Position numbers and translations under genes: made by a program. DNA of 64,000 nucleotides from Corallococcus sp. AS-1-6 (GTDB lineage Bacteria > Myxococcota > Myxococcia > Myxococcales > Myxococcaceae). The stretch spans positions 1 through 64,000 of the forward strand of contig NZ_JAIQDE010000009.1 in NCBI RefSeq assembly GCF_020037015.1, read 5' to 3'. The notes under the pieces are model-generated. The model was not told where the DNA came from, did not search any database, and worked only from the letters and a program-made list of their open reading frames with translations. Numbering within the stretch: the stretch's first letter is position 1; every line of letters begins with the position of its first letter. This document shows, one piece after another, positions 15,662 to 23,484 of the stretch.

Positions 15662-16567
15662 ATGGACTGGTTCAATTACCACCACCTGCTGTACTTCTGG
15701 ATGGTCGCGCGCGAGGGCGGCGTCGTGGCGGCGGCGCGCAAGCTGCGGCTCAGCCAGCCCACGGTGACGGGGCAGGTGCGGGCGCTGGAGCAGTCCCTGG
15801 GGGAGAAGCTGTTCGAGCGCGTCGGCCGCAAGCTCGTGCTCACGGAGGTGGGCCGCTACGTCTACCGCTACGCGGATGAAATCTTCGCGCTGGGCCAGGA
15901 GCTGCAGAACGGGCTGAAGGGGCTGCCCACGGCGCGTCCGCGCAAGCTGCTGGTGGGCGTGGCGGAGGAGATGCCGAAGCTCATCGCGCACCGCCTGCTG
16001 GAGCCCGCGATGCGCATGTCCGACGACGTGCAGCTCATCTGCACCGAGGACCGGACGGAGAAGCTGCTGAGTGACCTGTCCCAGCACGCGCTGGACCTGG
16101 TGCTGTCGGGCTCGCCCGTGCCGCCCGCGTCCGGCATCCGCGCCTACAACCACCTGCTGGGCGAGTGCGGCACGACGCTGTTCGCGACCGCCAGGCTCGC
16201 ATCGTCGTTGCGCCGCGGCTTCCCGAAGTCGCTGGACGGGGCCCCCTTCCTGCTGCTGGCGGAGGTCGCGCCGTCGCGCCGCTCGCTCATGCAGTGGCTG
16301 GAGGCCCAGGGGGTGCGCCCCCGCGTGCGGGGCGAGTTCCAGGACAGCGCGCTGATGAAGGCCTTCGGCCAGGCGGGGGAGGGCGTGTTCCCGGGCCCCT
16401 CCGTCATCGAGGCGGAGATCCGCGCCCAATACGACGTGGAGGTGGTGGGGCGCGTGGACGCGGTGCGCGAGCACTTCTACGCGCTGACCGTCGAGCGGCG
16501 GCTGCGGCACCCCGCGGCGGTGGCCATCTCCGACGCCGCGCGCACGCAGTTGTTCCGGCAGCCGTGA
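15662..16567 (+). CDS. LysR-family transcriptional regulator, NhaR-like
   Basis: A 301-aa LysR-type regulator. The opening MDWFNYHHLLYFWMVAREGGVVAAARKLRLSQPTVTGQVRALEQSLGEKLFERVGRKLVLTEVGR is the winged helix-turn-helix and closely follows the NhaR subgroup pattern (NYHHLLYFW). A linker helix leads to the effector-binding domain (from about residue 95, RKLLVGVAEEMPKLIAHRLLEPA). NhaR in enterobacteria senses sodium; here the divergent type I secretion operon is the more likely target. The start codon follows a GATGGGGCA leader without a strong Shine-Dalgarno. Confidence 0.88.
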   Translation: MDWFNYHHLLYFWMVAREGGVVAAARKLRLSQPTVTGQVRALEQSLGEKLFERVGRKLVLTEVGRYVYRYADEIFALGQELQNGLKGLPTARPRKLLVGVAEEMPKLIAHRLLEPAMRMSDDVQLICTEDRTEKLLSDLSQHALDLVLSGSPVPPASGIRAYNHLLGECGTTLFATARLASSLRRGFPKSLDGAPFLLLAEVAPSRRSLMQWLEAQGVRPRVRGEFQDSALMKAFGQAGEGVFPGPSVIEAEIRAQYDVEVVGRVDAVREHFYALTVERRLRHPAAVAISDAARTQLFRQP

Positions 16568-16736
16568 CACGGCGGCCGGGCCCCAGGGGCCAGGCCAGGG
16601 GCGGCCCCGGCAGTCAGGCAGCCGGGCCCACCGTCGCCCGCCCGGATGGGGGACCGGGGGGAATGGCTTGCGCCCGTTCGCGCCCGCGGATGCGCACCCT
16701 GTCCTTCGGTCCAGAGGGACGGGAGGAGCAGACGGC

Positions 16737-17585
16737 ATGGCGACGATGGACGTGATGCGCGGGCCCGGGATGGAGCGGCTGTCACGCGGCGCGAAGGATG
16801 CCGCGAACCACCCGTGGGCGAAGAAGCTGGGCCGCATGGGCTACGCGGCCAAGGGCTGTGTCTACGCCATCATCGGGGTGCTCGCGCTGAAGCTGGCGGC
16901 AGGCGAGGGCGGACGCGCCACGGACAGCCACGGCGCGGTGGCCACCGTGGCGCACGGGCCCTTCGGCATCGCGCTCCTGTCGCTCCTGGCCGTGGGCCTG
17001 GCCGGCTACGTCATCTGGCGCTTCGCGCAGGCGTTCGCGGACACGGAGGACAAGGGCTCGGACGCGAAGGGGCTCGCCTCGCGCGCCATGTACTTCATCA
17101 GCGGCGTCATCTACGGCTCGCTGGCGCTGTTCGCCGTGAAGACGGTGGTGGGCGCGTCACAGGGGAGCCGCAAGGGCACCCAGGGCTGGACGGCGACGCT
17201 GATGGAGCAGCCCTTCGGCCGCGTCCTGGTGGTGCTGGTGGGGCTGGGCATCATCGGCTTCGCGCTGAAGCAGTTCCACACGGCGTGGAAGGCGAAGTTC
17301 CGGGAGAAGCTCTCGCTCACGGGCCTGGCGGCGGCGCATCAGCACCGCGTGGAGCGGGTGTGCCAGTTCGGCATCGCCGCCCGAGGCGTCGTGTTCACCG
17401 TCATCGGCGGCTTCCTGGTGCTCGCGGGCGTGGACGCGAACCCGGGGGAGGCCAAGGGCCTGGGAGAGGCCCTGGCCGTCGTCGCCCGCCAACCCGCGGG
17501 CGACGTGCTCCTGGGGGTGGTGGCGGCGGGCCTGGTGGCCTACGCCGCCTACCTGTTCCTCCAGGCGCGCTACCGCCGGCTCTAG
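16737..17585 (+). CDS. DUF1206 membrane protein
   Basis: A 282-aa integral membrane protein with six predicted helices arranged as three similar two-helix units. Each unit begins with a phrase like MGYAAKGCVYAIIGVLALKLA, ASRAMYFISGVIYGSLALFAVK or CQFGIAARGVVFTVIGGFLVLAG, and is followed by a second helix with GYVIWRFAQA, GFALKQFHTA or AYAAYLFLQA. This internal three-fold repetition is the hallmark of DUF1206. No function is established. The ATG at 16737 is preceded by GGGAGGAG; an earlier in-frame start would add a non-hydrophobic leader. Its TAG stop overlaps the stop of the convergent glutamine synthetase gene within a single CTAG. Confidence 0.82.
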   Translation: MATMDVMRGPGMERLSRGAKDAANHPWAKKLGRMGYAAKGCVYAIIGVLALKLAAGEGGRATDSHGAVATVAHGPFGIALLSLLAVGLAGYVIWRFAQAFADTEDKGSDAKGLASRAMYFISGVIYGSLALFAVKTVVGASQGSRKGTQGWTATLMEQPFGRVLVVLVGLGIIGFALKQFHTAWKAKFREKLSLTGLAAAHQHRVERVCQFGIAARGVVFTVIGGFLVLAGVDANPGEAKGLGEALAVVARQPAGDVLLGVVAAGLVAYAAYLFLQARYRRL

Positions 17586-19021
17586 AAGAGGTTCCAGAGG
17601 TACTGGTTGGTCACCTCGTGGTGGAACTGGATCTCCGCGTCCTTCACGCGGGTGCCCAACTGCTTGGGGCAGCGGTCCGCGGAGGCCACCTTCAGCTCCG
17701 CGTACTTGCCCTGCACCTGCTCACCCAGCGTCTGCGCGATGAACTGGCTGCCCTTGAAGAAGCGCACCGCGTCGTAGATGTTGTCCGGCAGGAAGCGCGT
17801 GCGGCTGCGCTTGGTCTCCGCGTCCTCCTGCGGCTGCGGGCCCTCCAGGCCGGTCTTCAGCAGCGTGAAGAGGACCATGTACGGGTTCGCGTCCGGCGCC
17901 ACCGAGCGGCACTCGATGCGCGCGCTGCGCTCGTTGCCGAACGGGATGCGCACCATGGCGCCGCGGTTGTTCGCGGAGGCCTTGATCTGGTTGGGCGCCT
18001 CGTAGTGCGGATCCAGGCGGCGGTACGAGTTCACGCTGGAGTTGAGGACCAGGCAGATGTCGTTCGCGTTGGTCAGGATGCGGTCGATGAACTCCCAGCC
18101 CATCGCCGACAGGCCGTCCTGGCCGCCCTTGTCGTGGAACAGGTTCTTGTTGTTCTTCGACAGCGACATGTTGATGTGCATGCCGTTGCCGTTCACGCCC
18201 GTGACGGGCTTGGGCAGGAAGCTGGCCGTCAGCCCCTGCTGCGCGGCGACCTGGCGGCAGAGCAGCTTGTAGAGCTGGATCTGGTCGGCGGCGACCAGCG
18301 CCTCGCTGTAGGAGAAGTTCATCTCGAACTGGGAGGGCGCCACCTCCGGGTGGTCCTTCTCGTTCTGGAAGCCCATGGCGCGCTGCGCTTCCGCGGCCTT
18401 GTCGATGAAGGTGCGCAGCGCGTCGCCCGGCAGCGCGTGGTAGTAGCCGCCGATGGAGATGAACTCGAACTTGCCCTCTTCGTGGTAGTGGCGCTCGGCG
18501 TCACGGTTCTTGAAGAGGAAGCCTTCGATCTCCGGCGCCGCGTGGAACACGGTGCCGTCCTTCTGGAACAACTGCTCGGTGGCGCGCTTGAGCTGGCCGC
18601 GCATGTCCGAGTGGTACGGCGTGCCGTCGCGCTCCAGCACCTCGCAGAAGGCCAGCACCTTGCCGGGGCCGAAGATGTCGGACGGCAGCCAGTAGAACGC
18701 GCTCCAGTCCACGTTCAGGCGCAGGTCGCTCTCCGCCTGCGCGGAGAAGCCGCGGATGGAGGAGCCGTCGAAGGTGAGGTTGTCCGCGCTCTTGAGCAGG
18801 AACTTCTTGTCGTAGTCCAGCATGTGCAGCCGACCTTCCAGGTCGGTGAAGCACACGGTGATGGCCTTGATGCGCTTCTCGTCGGTCAGGTACTTGATCC
18901 GCTCCTCGCGAATCTTCTCCGGCGACTCGCGGCGGAGGCGCTGTTCCTTCACCCGGAGGTTGAGCTCCTCCAGCTCGTCGTAGGGAATCTCCAGGAAGTC
19001 CCGCAGCGGCTTCTGCTCCAT
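17582..19021 (-). CDS. glnA: Glutamine synthetase (type I)
   Basis: A 479-aa glutamine synthetase: ATP + glutamate + ammonia to glutamine. The beta-grasp N-terminal domain carries the DGSSIRGF active-site loop (about residues 85-92). The catalytic domain holds EIEGFLF, the QFEMNF metal-ligand segment, NGNGMHINMSL, and the ATP/glutamate Arg loop (NNRGAMVRIPFGNERSARIECRSVAPDANPYMVL). The C-terminal part (LPDNIYDAVRFFKGSQFI) has no NLYDLPPEE-type tyrosine motif, so control by GlnE adenylylation is unlikely. It is a single-gene unit on the minus strand. A possible promoter lies about 70 bp upstream. Confidence 0.93.
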   Translation of the reverse strand: MEQKPLRDFLEIPYDELEELNLRVKEQRLRRESPEKIREERIKYLTDEKRIKAITVCFTDLEGRLHMLDYDKKFLLKSADNLTFDGSSIRGFSAQAESDLRLNVDWSAFYWLPSDIFGPGKVLAFCEVLERDGTPYHSDMRGQLKRATEQLFQKDGTVFHAAPEIEGFLFKNRDAERHYHEEGKFEFISIGGYYHALPGDALRTFIDKAAEAQRAMGFQNEKDHPEVAPSQFEMNFSYSEALVAADQIQLYKLLCRQVAAQQGLTASFLPKPVTGVNGNGMHINMSLSKNNKNLFHDKGGQDGLSAMGWEFIDRILTNANDICLVLNSSVNSYRRLDPHYEAPNQIKASANNRGAMVRIPFGNERSARIECRSVAPDANPYMVLFTLLKTGLEGPQPQEDAETKRSRTRFLPDNIYDAVRFFKGSQFIAQTLGEQVQGKYAELKVASADRCPKQLGTRVKDAEIQFHHEVTNQYLWNLF

Positions 19022-19088
19022 GGTCCTGCCTCCAGGCGTGTCCCCGGTTCCGGAATACCGGCGGAGACATCAAAAGCACGGGCGCAGG

Positions 19089-19115
19089 TATTTACATTCC
19101 GTGACGCGAAATCAA
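19089..19115 (-). promoter_or_regulatory. Possible sigma-70-type promoter of the glutamine synthetase gene
   Basis: Read on the minus strand, TTGATT (19115-19110) is followed after a 15-bp gap by TAAATA (19094-19089), in a locally AT-rich patch that is unusual in this genome. It would give a leader of roughly 60 nt before the ATG at 19021. No TGGC-N-TTGC sigma-54 signature was found nearby. Spacing is slightly short, so the call is tentative. Confidence 0.35.
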
Positions 19116-19262
19116 GCCTAAATTTGGCGGACTGAAGGCTAAAGAGCGTGTCGGGCCGCGCACGCACGCTCGAACGTCAAGGGATGGGGTGTCCGAGGCC
19201 CCGGCCAGTGGACACTGCGCGCCGCGCTGCGTTGGCGGCGTGTCCGCATTCGGACGTGCGGG

Positions 19263-20525
19263 CTACGGGAGGGGCACGAGCCCCTGCTCGGGCAGGGGCG
19301 TGCCGGCGGGCCACAGCACGTACGCGGCCCCCCGGGAGTGCTGCCAGGCGCGCCAGAGCTCGGCGCGGGGGTAGGTGGTGCCGGTGGTTTCGTTGGAGCC
19401 GAAAGCAGGGTCGTTGACGACGACGTCGCCGGTGTCGGTGAAGCCCCTCACGACGATGAGGTGGCCGTCGGTGCGGCGGGAGGCGCCGCCGGGGAGCTCG
19501 CCGGGTTCGTAGGCGATGCTGATGCTGACGGGGATGCCGGCGGCGATGAGGCGCTCCACGGGGGCGAACGAGTCGAAGCGGGCGACGAGTCCGTGCAGCG
19601 CGCCGTTGGACATGCTGGAGGCGTAGGCGGTGTTGAAGGCCCAGTTGCCGGTGCCCTTGTAGACCCAGTCATAGGTGTGGGCGGCGGCGGTGGGCACGGG
19701 GTGCTCCAGGTCCGCGCGGCCCAGCTTCCGGCTCCAGTAGCCGAGCAGCATGGTGGTGGACGTGGGGGAGCACCAGACCTCGCCGCCGTCCGGGTAGATC
19801 ATCTGCGAGTAGCCCGGCACGTCGAGCACGACGCCCCACCCGGTGCGGTCGGACGTGGCGTCCTGGGGCCTGAGGCGCGTGTCGGTGACGGCGGCGGCGA
19901 GCGCCCGGACGCGGGGGCTTGTGTCCGCGCGTTCGGAGAAGAGGTGGACGGTGACGCGCAGGGCGTCCGCGCGGCGCTTGAGGTTGAGGGTGTCGGTGAG
20001 GACGTTGCCGTCGGCGTCGCCCTGGCCGTCCACGCTGTGGCGCGCGACGGTGGCGGTGTCGAAGGCCCAGACGCCCAGCTCGTAGTCCTTCGTCCAGGTG
20101 CCTTCGATGCGGGCGGCGACGGTGAGCTTCACCCAGGTGCCGGGAGGCGTCTGGGCGTCGAAGGAGGGCACCACGCTGTCGAAGCCGCCGGGGACGGATT
20201 GGACCTCGGAGGTGGCGGTGCCGACGCGGAAGGTGCCGCCGTTGTAGAAGCTGCCGCCGTCGAGCCAGCCGCCCGCGGGGAACGGGTCGGTGCCGTCCTT
20301 CGCGGTGGACGGGTCCAGCTCCAGCGCGCCGTCAGCGGTGACGCGAGTACCGTCGCGGGAGAAGCGCGCGAGGTCGCCGGCCACGGACGTCTTCTGCCAC
20401 AGGCGCGCGGGGGAGCCGGTCTCCGGAGACGACGTGTCCTGCGGGACCGAGGATGGCGAGGAGGCGCAGGCCCAGATGCAGGTGGCGAGCAGGACGGCGG
20501 AGAGGACGCGAGCGCGGGCGTTCAC
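19263..20525 (-). CDS. Secreted C39-like cysteine peptidase family protein
   Basis: A 420-aa exported protein with a hydrophobic N-terminus ending in Cys-rich LLATCIWACASSPSS, so probably a lipoprotein. Residues about 60-225 form a beta-rich domain of unknown role (KTSVAGDLARFSRDGTRVTADGALELD, VKLTVAARIEGTWTKDYELGVWAFD). The C-terminal half is a papain-fold C39_2-type domain: VPGYSQMIYPDGGEVWCSPTSTTMLLGYW supplies the nucleophile Cys, TDGHLIVVRGF the His, and VVNDPAFGS the Asp. Families of this type cleave or bind peptides outside the cell; the substrate here is unknown. It stands alone, 176 bp downstream of the ferritin-like gene's stop on the same strand. Confidence 0.78.
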   Translation of the reverse strand: MNARARVLSAVLLATCIWACASSPSSVPQDTSSPETGSPARLWQKTSVAGDLARFSRDGTRVTADGALELDPSTAKDGTDPFPAGGWLDGGSFYNGGTFRVGTATSEVQSVPGGFDSVVPSFDAQTPPGTWVKLTVAARIEGTWTKDYELGVWAFDTATVARHSVDGQGDADGNVLTDTLNLKRRADALRVTVHLFSERADTSPRVRALAAAVTDTRLRPQDATSDRTGWGVVLDVPGYSQMIYPDGGEVWCSPTSTTMLLGYWSRKLGRADLEHPVPTAAAHTYDWVYKGTGNWAFNTAYASSMSNGALHGLVARFDSFAPVERLIAAGIPVSISIAYEPGELPGGASRRTDGHLIVVRGFTDTGDVVVNDPAFGSNETTGTTYPRAELWRAWQHSRGAAYVLWPAGTPLPEQGLVPLP

Positions 20526-20701
20526 GAAGGTGAGTTTCGCAAACGCCCGCGTAGGGGCTCAAGGCGGATTCCGGGAAAGTCCGGCCGGGCGGACAGATGC
20601 CGGTCAAGCGCCGGAATGTCAGACGCGGTTGCTAGATCGCCGTGCGCGACCGTGCGGTGCGGCATCACGAGCCGTGGCAGGGACTCATGAGCAGCGGCGG
20701 C

Positions 20702-22033
20702 TCATGCCCAGAGGTCCTGCTCCAGCGTGTCCAGCAGCGCCAGGGCCGCGTCCGGCGTGGGCATGCCCGCCTCCGTGATGATGCTCGCGTCCAGCGGCAC
20801 CGCGACCTCTTCGCGCAGGAGCGCCACCGCTCGCTTCTGCGCCTCGCGCAGCGTCCGCCGCTCCTCCTCGGACAGGCGCGGCCGGGCCCACTGGTCGATG
20901 TCCCAGGACAGCGCCGCGTGCCGCGTCTCGTCCTCCGCGATGCGGACCATGGCCTGCCTCACCTCCAGGTCCCGCGCGTGCATCGCCTGGTGGTGCGCGA
21001 GCAGCGCGCCGTACGTCTCCCGCACGCAGCCCTCCACGGCGTTCTCCAACGCCACGTCCATGAGCGAGCGCGGGGGCAGGTCCTCCACCACCGGACGCTG
21101 CGGCGTGCCTCCGAAGCGGCGCGCCAGGCGGTCCGTCACCCGGGCGTGCTGGACCTCCTCCATGGCGCTCCTCCGCGCCGCGTCCTGGAGCCCCACGTCC
21201 GCGCCGTGCAGCGCCAGCTCATCCCGCAGCCGCAGGAACGCGTGCACGGACGCCGCCTCCAGGTGCGCCGCGTTCGCGAAGTAGCGGCCCAGCGCCTCCG
21301 GGCCGTCGCAGGACTCCGCCACCTGGAGCCCCACCGGCCGCCGGCCGATGTTGCAGTTGGGGTCCCCCTTCTCCAGGACGCGCTTCTCCTGCTCCTGGAC
21401 CTCGCCGGAGGCCGTCACCTTCAGCACGTGCTGCGTCAGCTCCGTGCCCGGCCCGCAGGCGTACCCCTTCGTCGCGATGACGCTGAAGCTGCCATCCGCG
21501 TTCGTCTTCACCGCCCCCTGCTCCCTGTTGCCGCAGAGGAGCGTGTAGCCGGACGCGAAGGTCTTGAGCACCGCCTCCTGCTCCGTGTCGACCGTGCCCA
21601 GCAACTGCTGGAGCTCCGCCAGCGTCCCGTACGTCTTCACCTCGTCGCCGCGGGTCGTCACCAGGAAGGCCTCGCTGCAAAAGTCCACGCAGACCTTGTG
21701 GAAGCCGGCGGTGACGTTCGCGTTCTCCAGCGCCGTCTTGCACGCGGGGACGTCCGTGGCCGTCGCGCAGGGCTCACCGGAGGCGGCCGCGTTGGCATAG
21801 GTGGACGGGGCCGGGCCTCCGTAGGTGCTGATGTAGCGGAGCTGCACGAAGTCCGGCGCTGGCGTCAGCGTCAGGCCACTGACGGACAGCCCCTGCTCCG
21901 TGCAAGCGACCTCCGCGTAGCCCGTCAGGTCCACGCTGCCCTCCGAACCATCGCAGCCCGCCAGCACCAGGGGCGTGGCGAGCGAGGCGTGCAGGGCCCG
22001 CGAGAAGAGGCGGCGCAGTCGATGGATGTTCAA
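20702..22033 (-). CDS. Lipoprotein with ferritin-like C-terminal domain
   Basis: A 443-aa protein. The TTG at 22033 is chosen because AGGAG lies six bases upstream and it gives a good lipoprotein signal (MNIHRLRRLFSRALHASLATPLVLAGC). The N-terminal half (about 25-250) has many Cys and no recognised domain. The C-terminal half is a four-helix ferritin-like bundle: EAASVHAFLRLRDEL, ARRSAMEEVQHARVTDRLARRF with the ExxH pair, ENAVEGCVRETYGALLAHHQA, and RIAEDETRHAALSWDIDQWA with a second ExxxxH-like set. This suggests a di-iron centre. Such proteins are common in myxobacteria but of unknown role. The upstream DNA (22093-22147) contains several small palindromes. Confidence 0.75.
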   Translation of the reverse strand: MNIHRLRRLFSRALHASLATPLVLAGCDGSEGSVDLTGYAEVACTEQGLSVSGLTLTPAPDFVQLRYISTYGGPAPSTYANAAASGEPCATATDVPACKTALENANVTAGFHKVCVDFCSEAFLVTTRGDEVKTYGTLAELQQLLGTVDTEQEAVLKTFASGYTLLCGNREQGAVKTNADGSFSVIATKGYACGPGTELTQHVLKVTASGEVQEQEKRVLEKGDPNCNIGRRPVGLQVAESCDGPEALGRYFANAAHLEAASVHAFLRLRDELALHGADVGLQDAARRSAMEEVQHARVTDRLARRFGGTPQRPVVEDLPPRSLMDVALENAVEGCVRETYGALLAHHQAMHARDLEVRQAMVRIAEDETRHAALSWDIDQWARPRLSEEERRTLREAQKRAVALLREEVAVPLDASIITEAGMPTPDAALALLDTLEQDLWA

Positions 22034-22092
22034 GGGAGGCTCCTGGGAAGGGCGTGTGTCCGGGACCCTGAGCAATGGGGATGCCAGGGCTT

Positions 22093-22147
22093 CTTCCCAG
22101 GGAAGCGCCGCTTCCGAGTCGCTCGGAAAGCCGTGAGGGACTCGGAA
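22093..22147. promoter_or_regulatory. Cluster of small palindromes between ferritin-like and tetR genes
   Basis: Three perfect inverted repeats overlap here: CTTCCC/GGGAAG (22093-22105, 1-nt centre), TTCCGAG/CTCGGAA (22112-22128, 3-nt centre) and TTCCGAGTC/GACTCGGAA (22112-22120 with 22139-22147). Because both flanking genes are on the minus strand, the hairpins could end tetR transcription or act as operator sites upstream of the ferritin-like gene. The mutually exclusive second and third stems are also compatible with a structured leader. There is no T-run. Confidence 0.4.
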
Positions 22148-22165
22148 AGTTGAGGGGGACAGGAC

Positions 22166-22978
22166 CTAGGCGCCGCGCTTCCGGGCGGGCCTCCGGGCCG
22201 GGCCGCGAGGCGCGCGGGGCCGTTCGATGAGCGCGGCCAGCCCGTCCAGGACGCGCTCCAGCCCGAACGCATAGGCGTGGTCCGGGTCGTACGCGGCGCC
22301 GTGGGCCTTGCCCGCCGCGGAGCCCACCCGCGACGCGATGGGGTAGCGCTCCGGGTCGGACATGCGCGCGAGCAGGGGCGCGTTCGTCTCCCACCAGGCC
22401 CCATCGTCCATCTGGGACTCGAGCCGCGCGGCGCGCTGGTCCGAGGCCGCCCGGGCGGAGGACTCCACGAAGCCCAGCACGAACGTCAACGCCGCGTCCT
22501 GCGCCACGTCGTCCAGGCCCACGCCTTCGAGCGCCTGGAGCTCGTACTCGTATTTGGCCATCTGCCCGGGCCCCAAAGGCGGACGCGTGGTGGACACGTC
22601 CGCGAGCCAGGGGTGCCGGGTGAACAGCGCCCGGTTGTCATGGGCCACGGCCTCCAGCCGCGAGCGCCAGTCCCGGCCCTTCGGCTTGCGCCGGGGCATG
22701 CCCGCGTAGAGGGTGTCGAGCATTACGTCGATGAGCTCCGCCCGCCCGGGCACATACGTGTAGAGCGCCATGGGCGCGATGCCGAGCTTCCCCGCGAGCG
22801 CCCGCATCGTCACCGCGTCCAGCCCCTGCGCGTCCGCCAGCGCCACCGCGGCTTCCACGACGGCGGTGACGGTGAGCGCCTGCTTCGGACCCCGCTTGGC
22901 CTGCGAGGGGAGGGAGTCCCGCCACAGCAGCTCCAGCGTCCGGGTGGGGTCTCCCATGCTGCTGCGATGCGATGCCAT
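22166..22978 (-). CDS. TetR family regulator (TetR_C-type ligand domain)
   Basis: A 270-aa TetR-family protein. The DNA-binding part is ALTVTAVVEAAVALADAQGLDAVTMRALAGKLGIAPMALYTYVPGRAELIDVMLD (about residues 32-85), a form typical of members with the TetR_C (PF02909-like) ligand domain, which follows. The tail is basic (RPRAPRGPARRPARKRGA). ATG 22978 (MASHRSS) is used; ATG 22957 (MGDPTRT) is an alternative. It is divergent from the glyoxalase-family gene at 23070, and a perfect palindrome overlapping a putative -35 box lies between them, so it likely represses itself and that gene. Confidence 0.85.
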   Translation of the reverse strand: MASHRSSMGDPTRTLELLWRDSLPSQAKRGPKQALTVTAVVEAAVALADAQGLDAVTMRALAGKLGIAPMALYTYVPGRAELIDVMLDTLYAGMPRRKPKGRDWRSRLEAVAHDNRALFTRHPWLADVSTTRPPLGPGQMAKYEYELQALEGVGLDDVAQDAALTFVLGFVESSARAASDQRAARLESQMDDGAWWETNAPLLARMSDPERYPIASRVGSAAGKAHGAAYDPDHAYAFGLERVLDGLAALIERPRAPRGPARRPARKRGA

Positions 22979-23005
22979 GCGCCGGATTCTTCCAACGCCG
23001 CCGCC

Positions 23006-23038
23006 TTGACGCGCAACTACGTACGTCGTACGTAGATT
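23006..23038. promoter_or_regulatory. Palindromic operator overlapping the promoter of the glyoxalase-family gene
   Basis: Arms CTACGTAC (23017-23024) and GTACGTAG (23028-23035) form a perfect inverted repeat with a 3-nt centre, the usual size of a TetR-dimer site. TTGACG (23006-23011) lies just upstream as a candidate -35, and the right arm falls where the -10 would be, so a bound repressor would block RNA polymerase. The site is 39 bp from the regulator start (minus strand) and 35 bp from the glyoxalase-family start. Confidence 0.65.
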
Positions 23039-23069
23039 GGGTCCCTGGAATCCGTGAGGAGGGCCGTTC

Positions 23070-23477
23070 ATGCGAGTCACCGCTTCCGCCGTGTCCCTGA
23101 ATGTCGATGACGTGGAGGCCTCCGCCTCCTTCCTGAAGCGCCACTTCGGCTTCACGGAGGCGATGGCGGCGGACGGCTTCGTGTCCCTGTCCCGGCCCGA
23201 CGTGGGCTTCAACGTCATCTACCTGCGCACGGGCCTGAAGACGCTCAAGCCGGAGTCGCTGAAGACGCGCCGGGCGGACGGGCTCATCGTCGCGTTCGTC
23301 GTGGACGACATCGACGCGGAGTACGCGCGCATCCAGGCGGAGGGCGTGAGCATCCTGACCCCCATCGAGACGGAGGCGTGGGGCGAGCGCTACTTCCAGG
23401 TCGCCGACGCGAACGGCGTCATCGTCCAGCTCGTCCAGTGGATGCACGCGACGGGGCAGCCTGAAGGCGTTGCATGA
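23070..23477 (+). CDS. VOC / glyoxalase-superfamily protein
   Basis: A 135-aa protein built of two beta-alpha-beta-beta-beta units: ASAVSLNVDDVEASASFLKRHFGFTEAMAADGFVSLSRPDVGFNVIYL and DGLIVAFVVDDIDAEYARIQAEGVSILTPIETEAWGERYFQVADANGVIVQLVQW. This is the vicinal oxygen chelate fold of glyoxalases, dioxygenases and resistance proteins. The C-terminal E-R-Y-F-Q-V-x-D-x-N-G pattern is typical. A metal site is only partly conserved, so a binding/resistance protein is as likely as an enzyme. It is probably controlled by the divergent TetR gene and followed seven bases later by a methyltransferase gene. Confidence 0.85.
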   Translation: MRVTASAVSLNVDDVEASASFLKRHFGFTEAMAADGFVSLSRPDVGFNVIYLRTGLKTLKPESLKTRRADGLIVAFVVDDIDAEYARIQAEGVSILTPIETEAWGERYFQVADANGVIVQLVQWMHATGQPEGVA

Positions 23478-23484
23478 TGCGCGC

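Noticed and set aside
19022-19262. Sigma-54 promoter or NtrC sites for glutamine synthetase
   Set aside because: No TGGC/TTGC pair with correct spacing was found on the minus strand in this gap.
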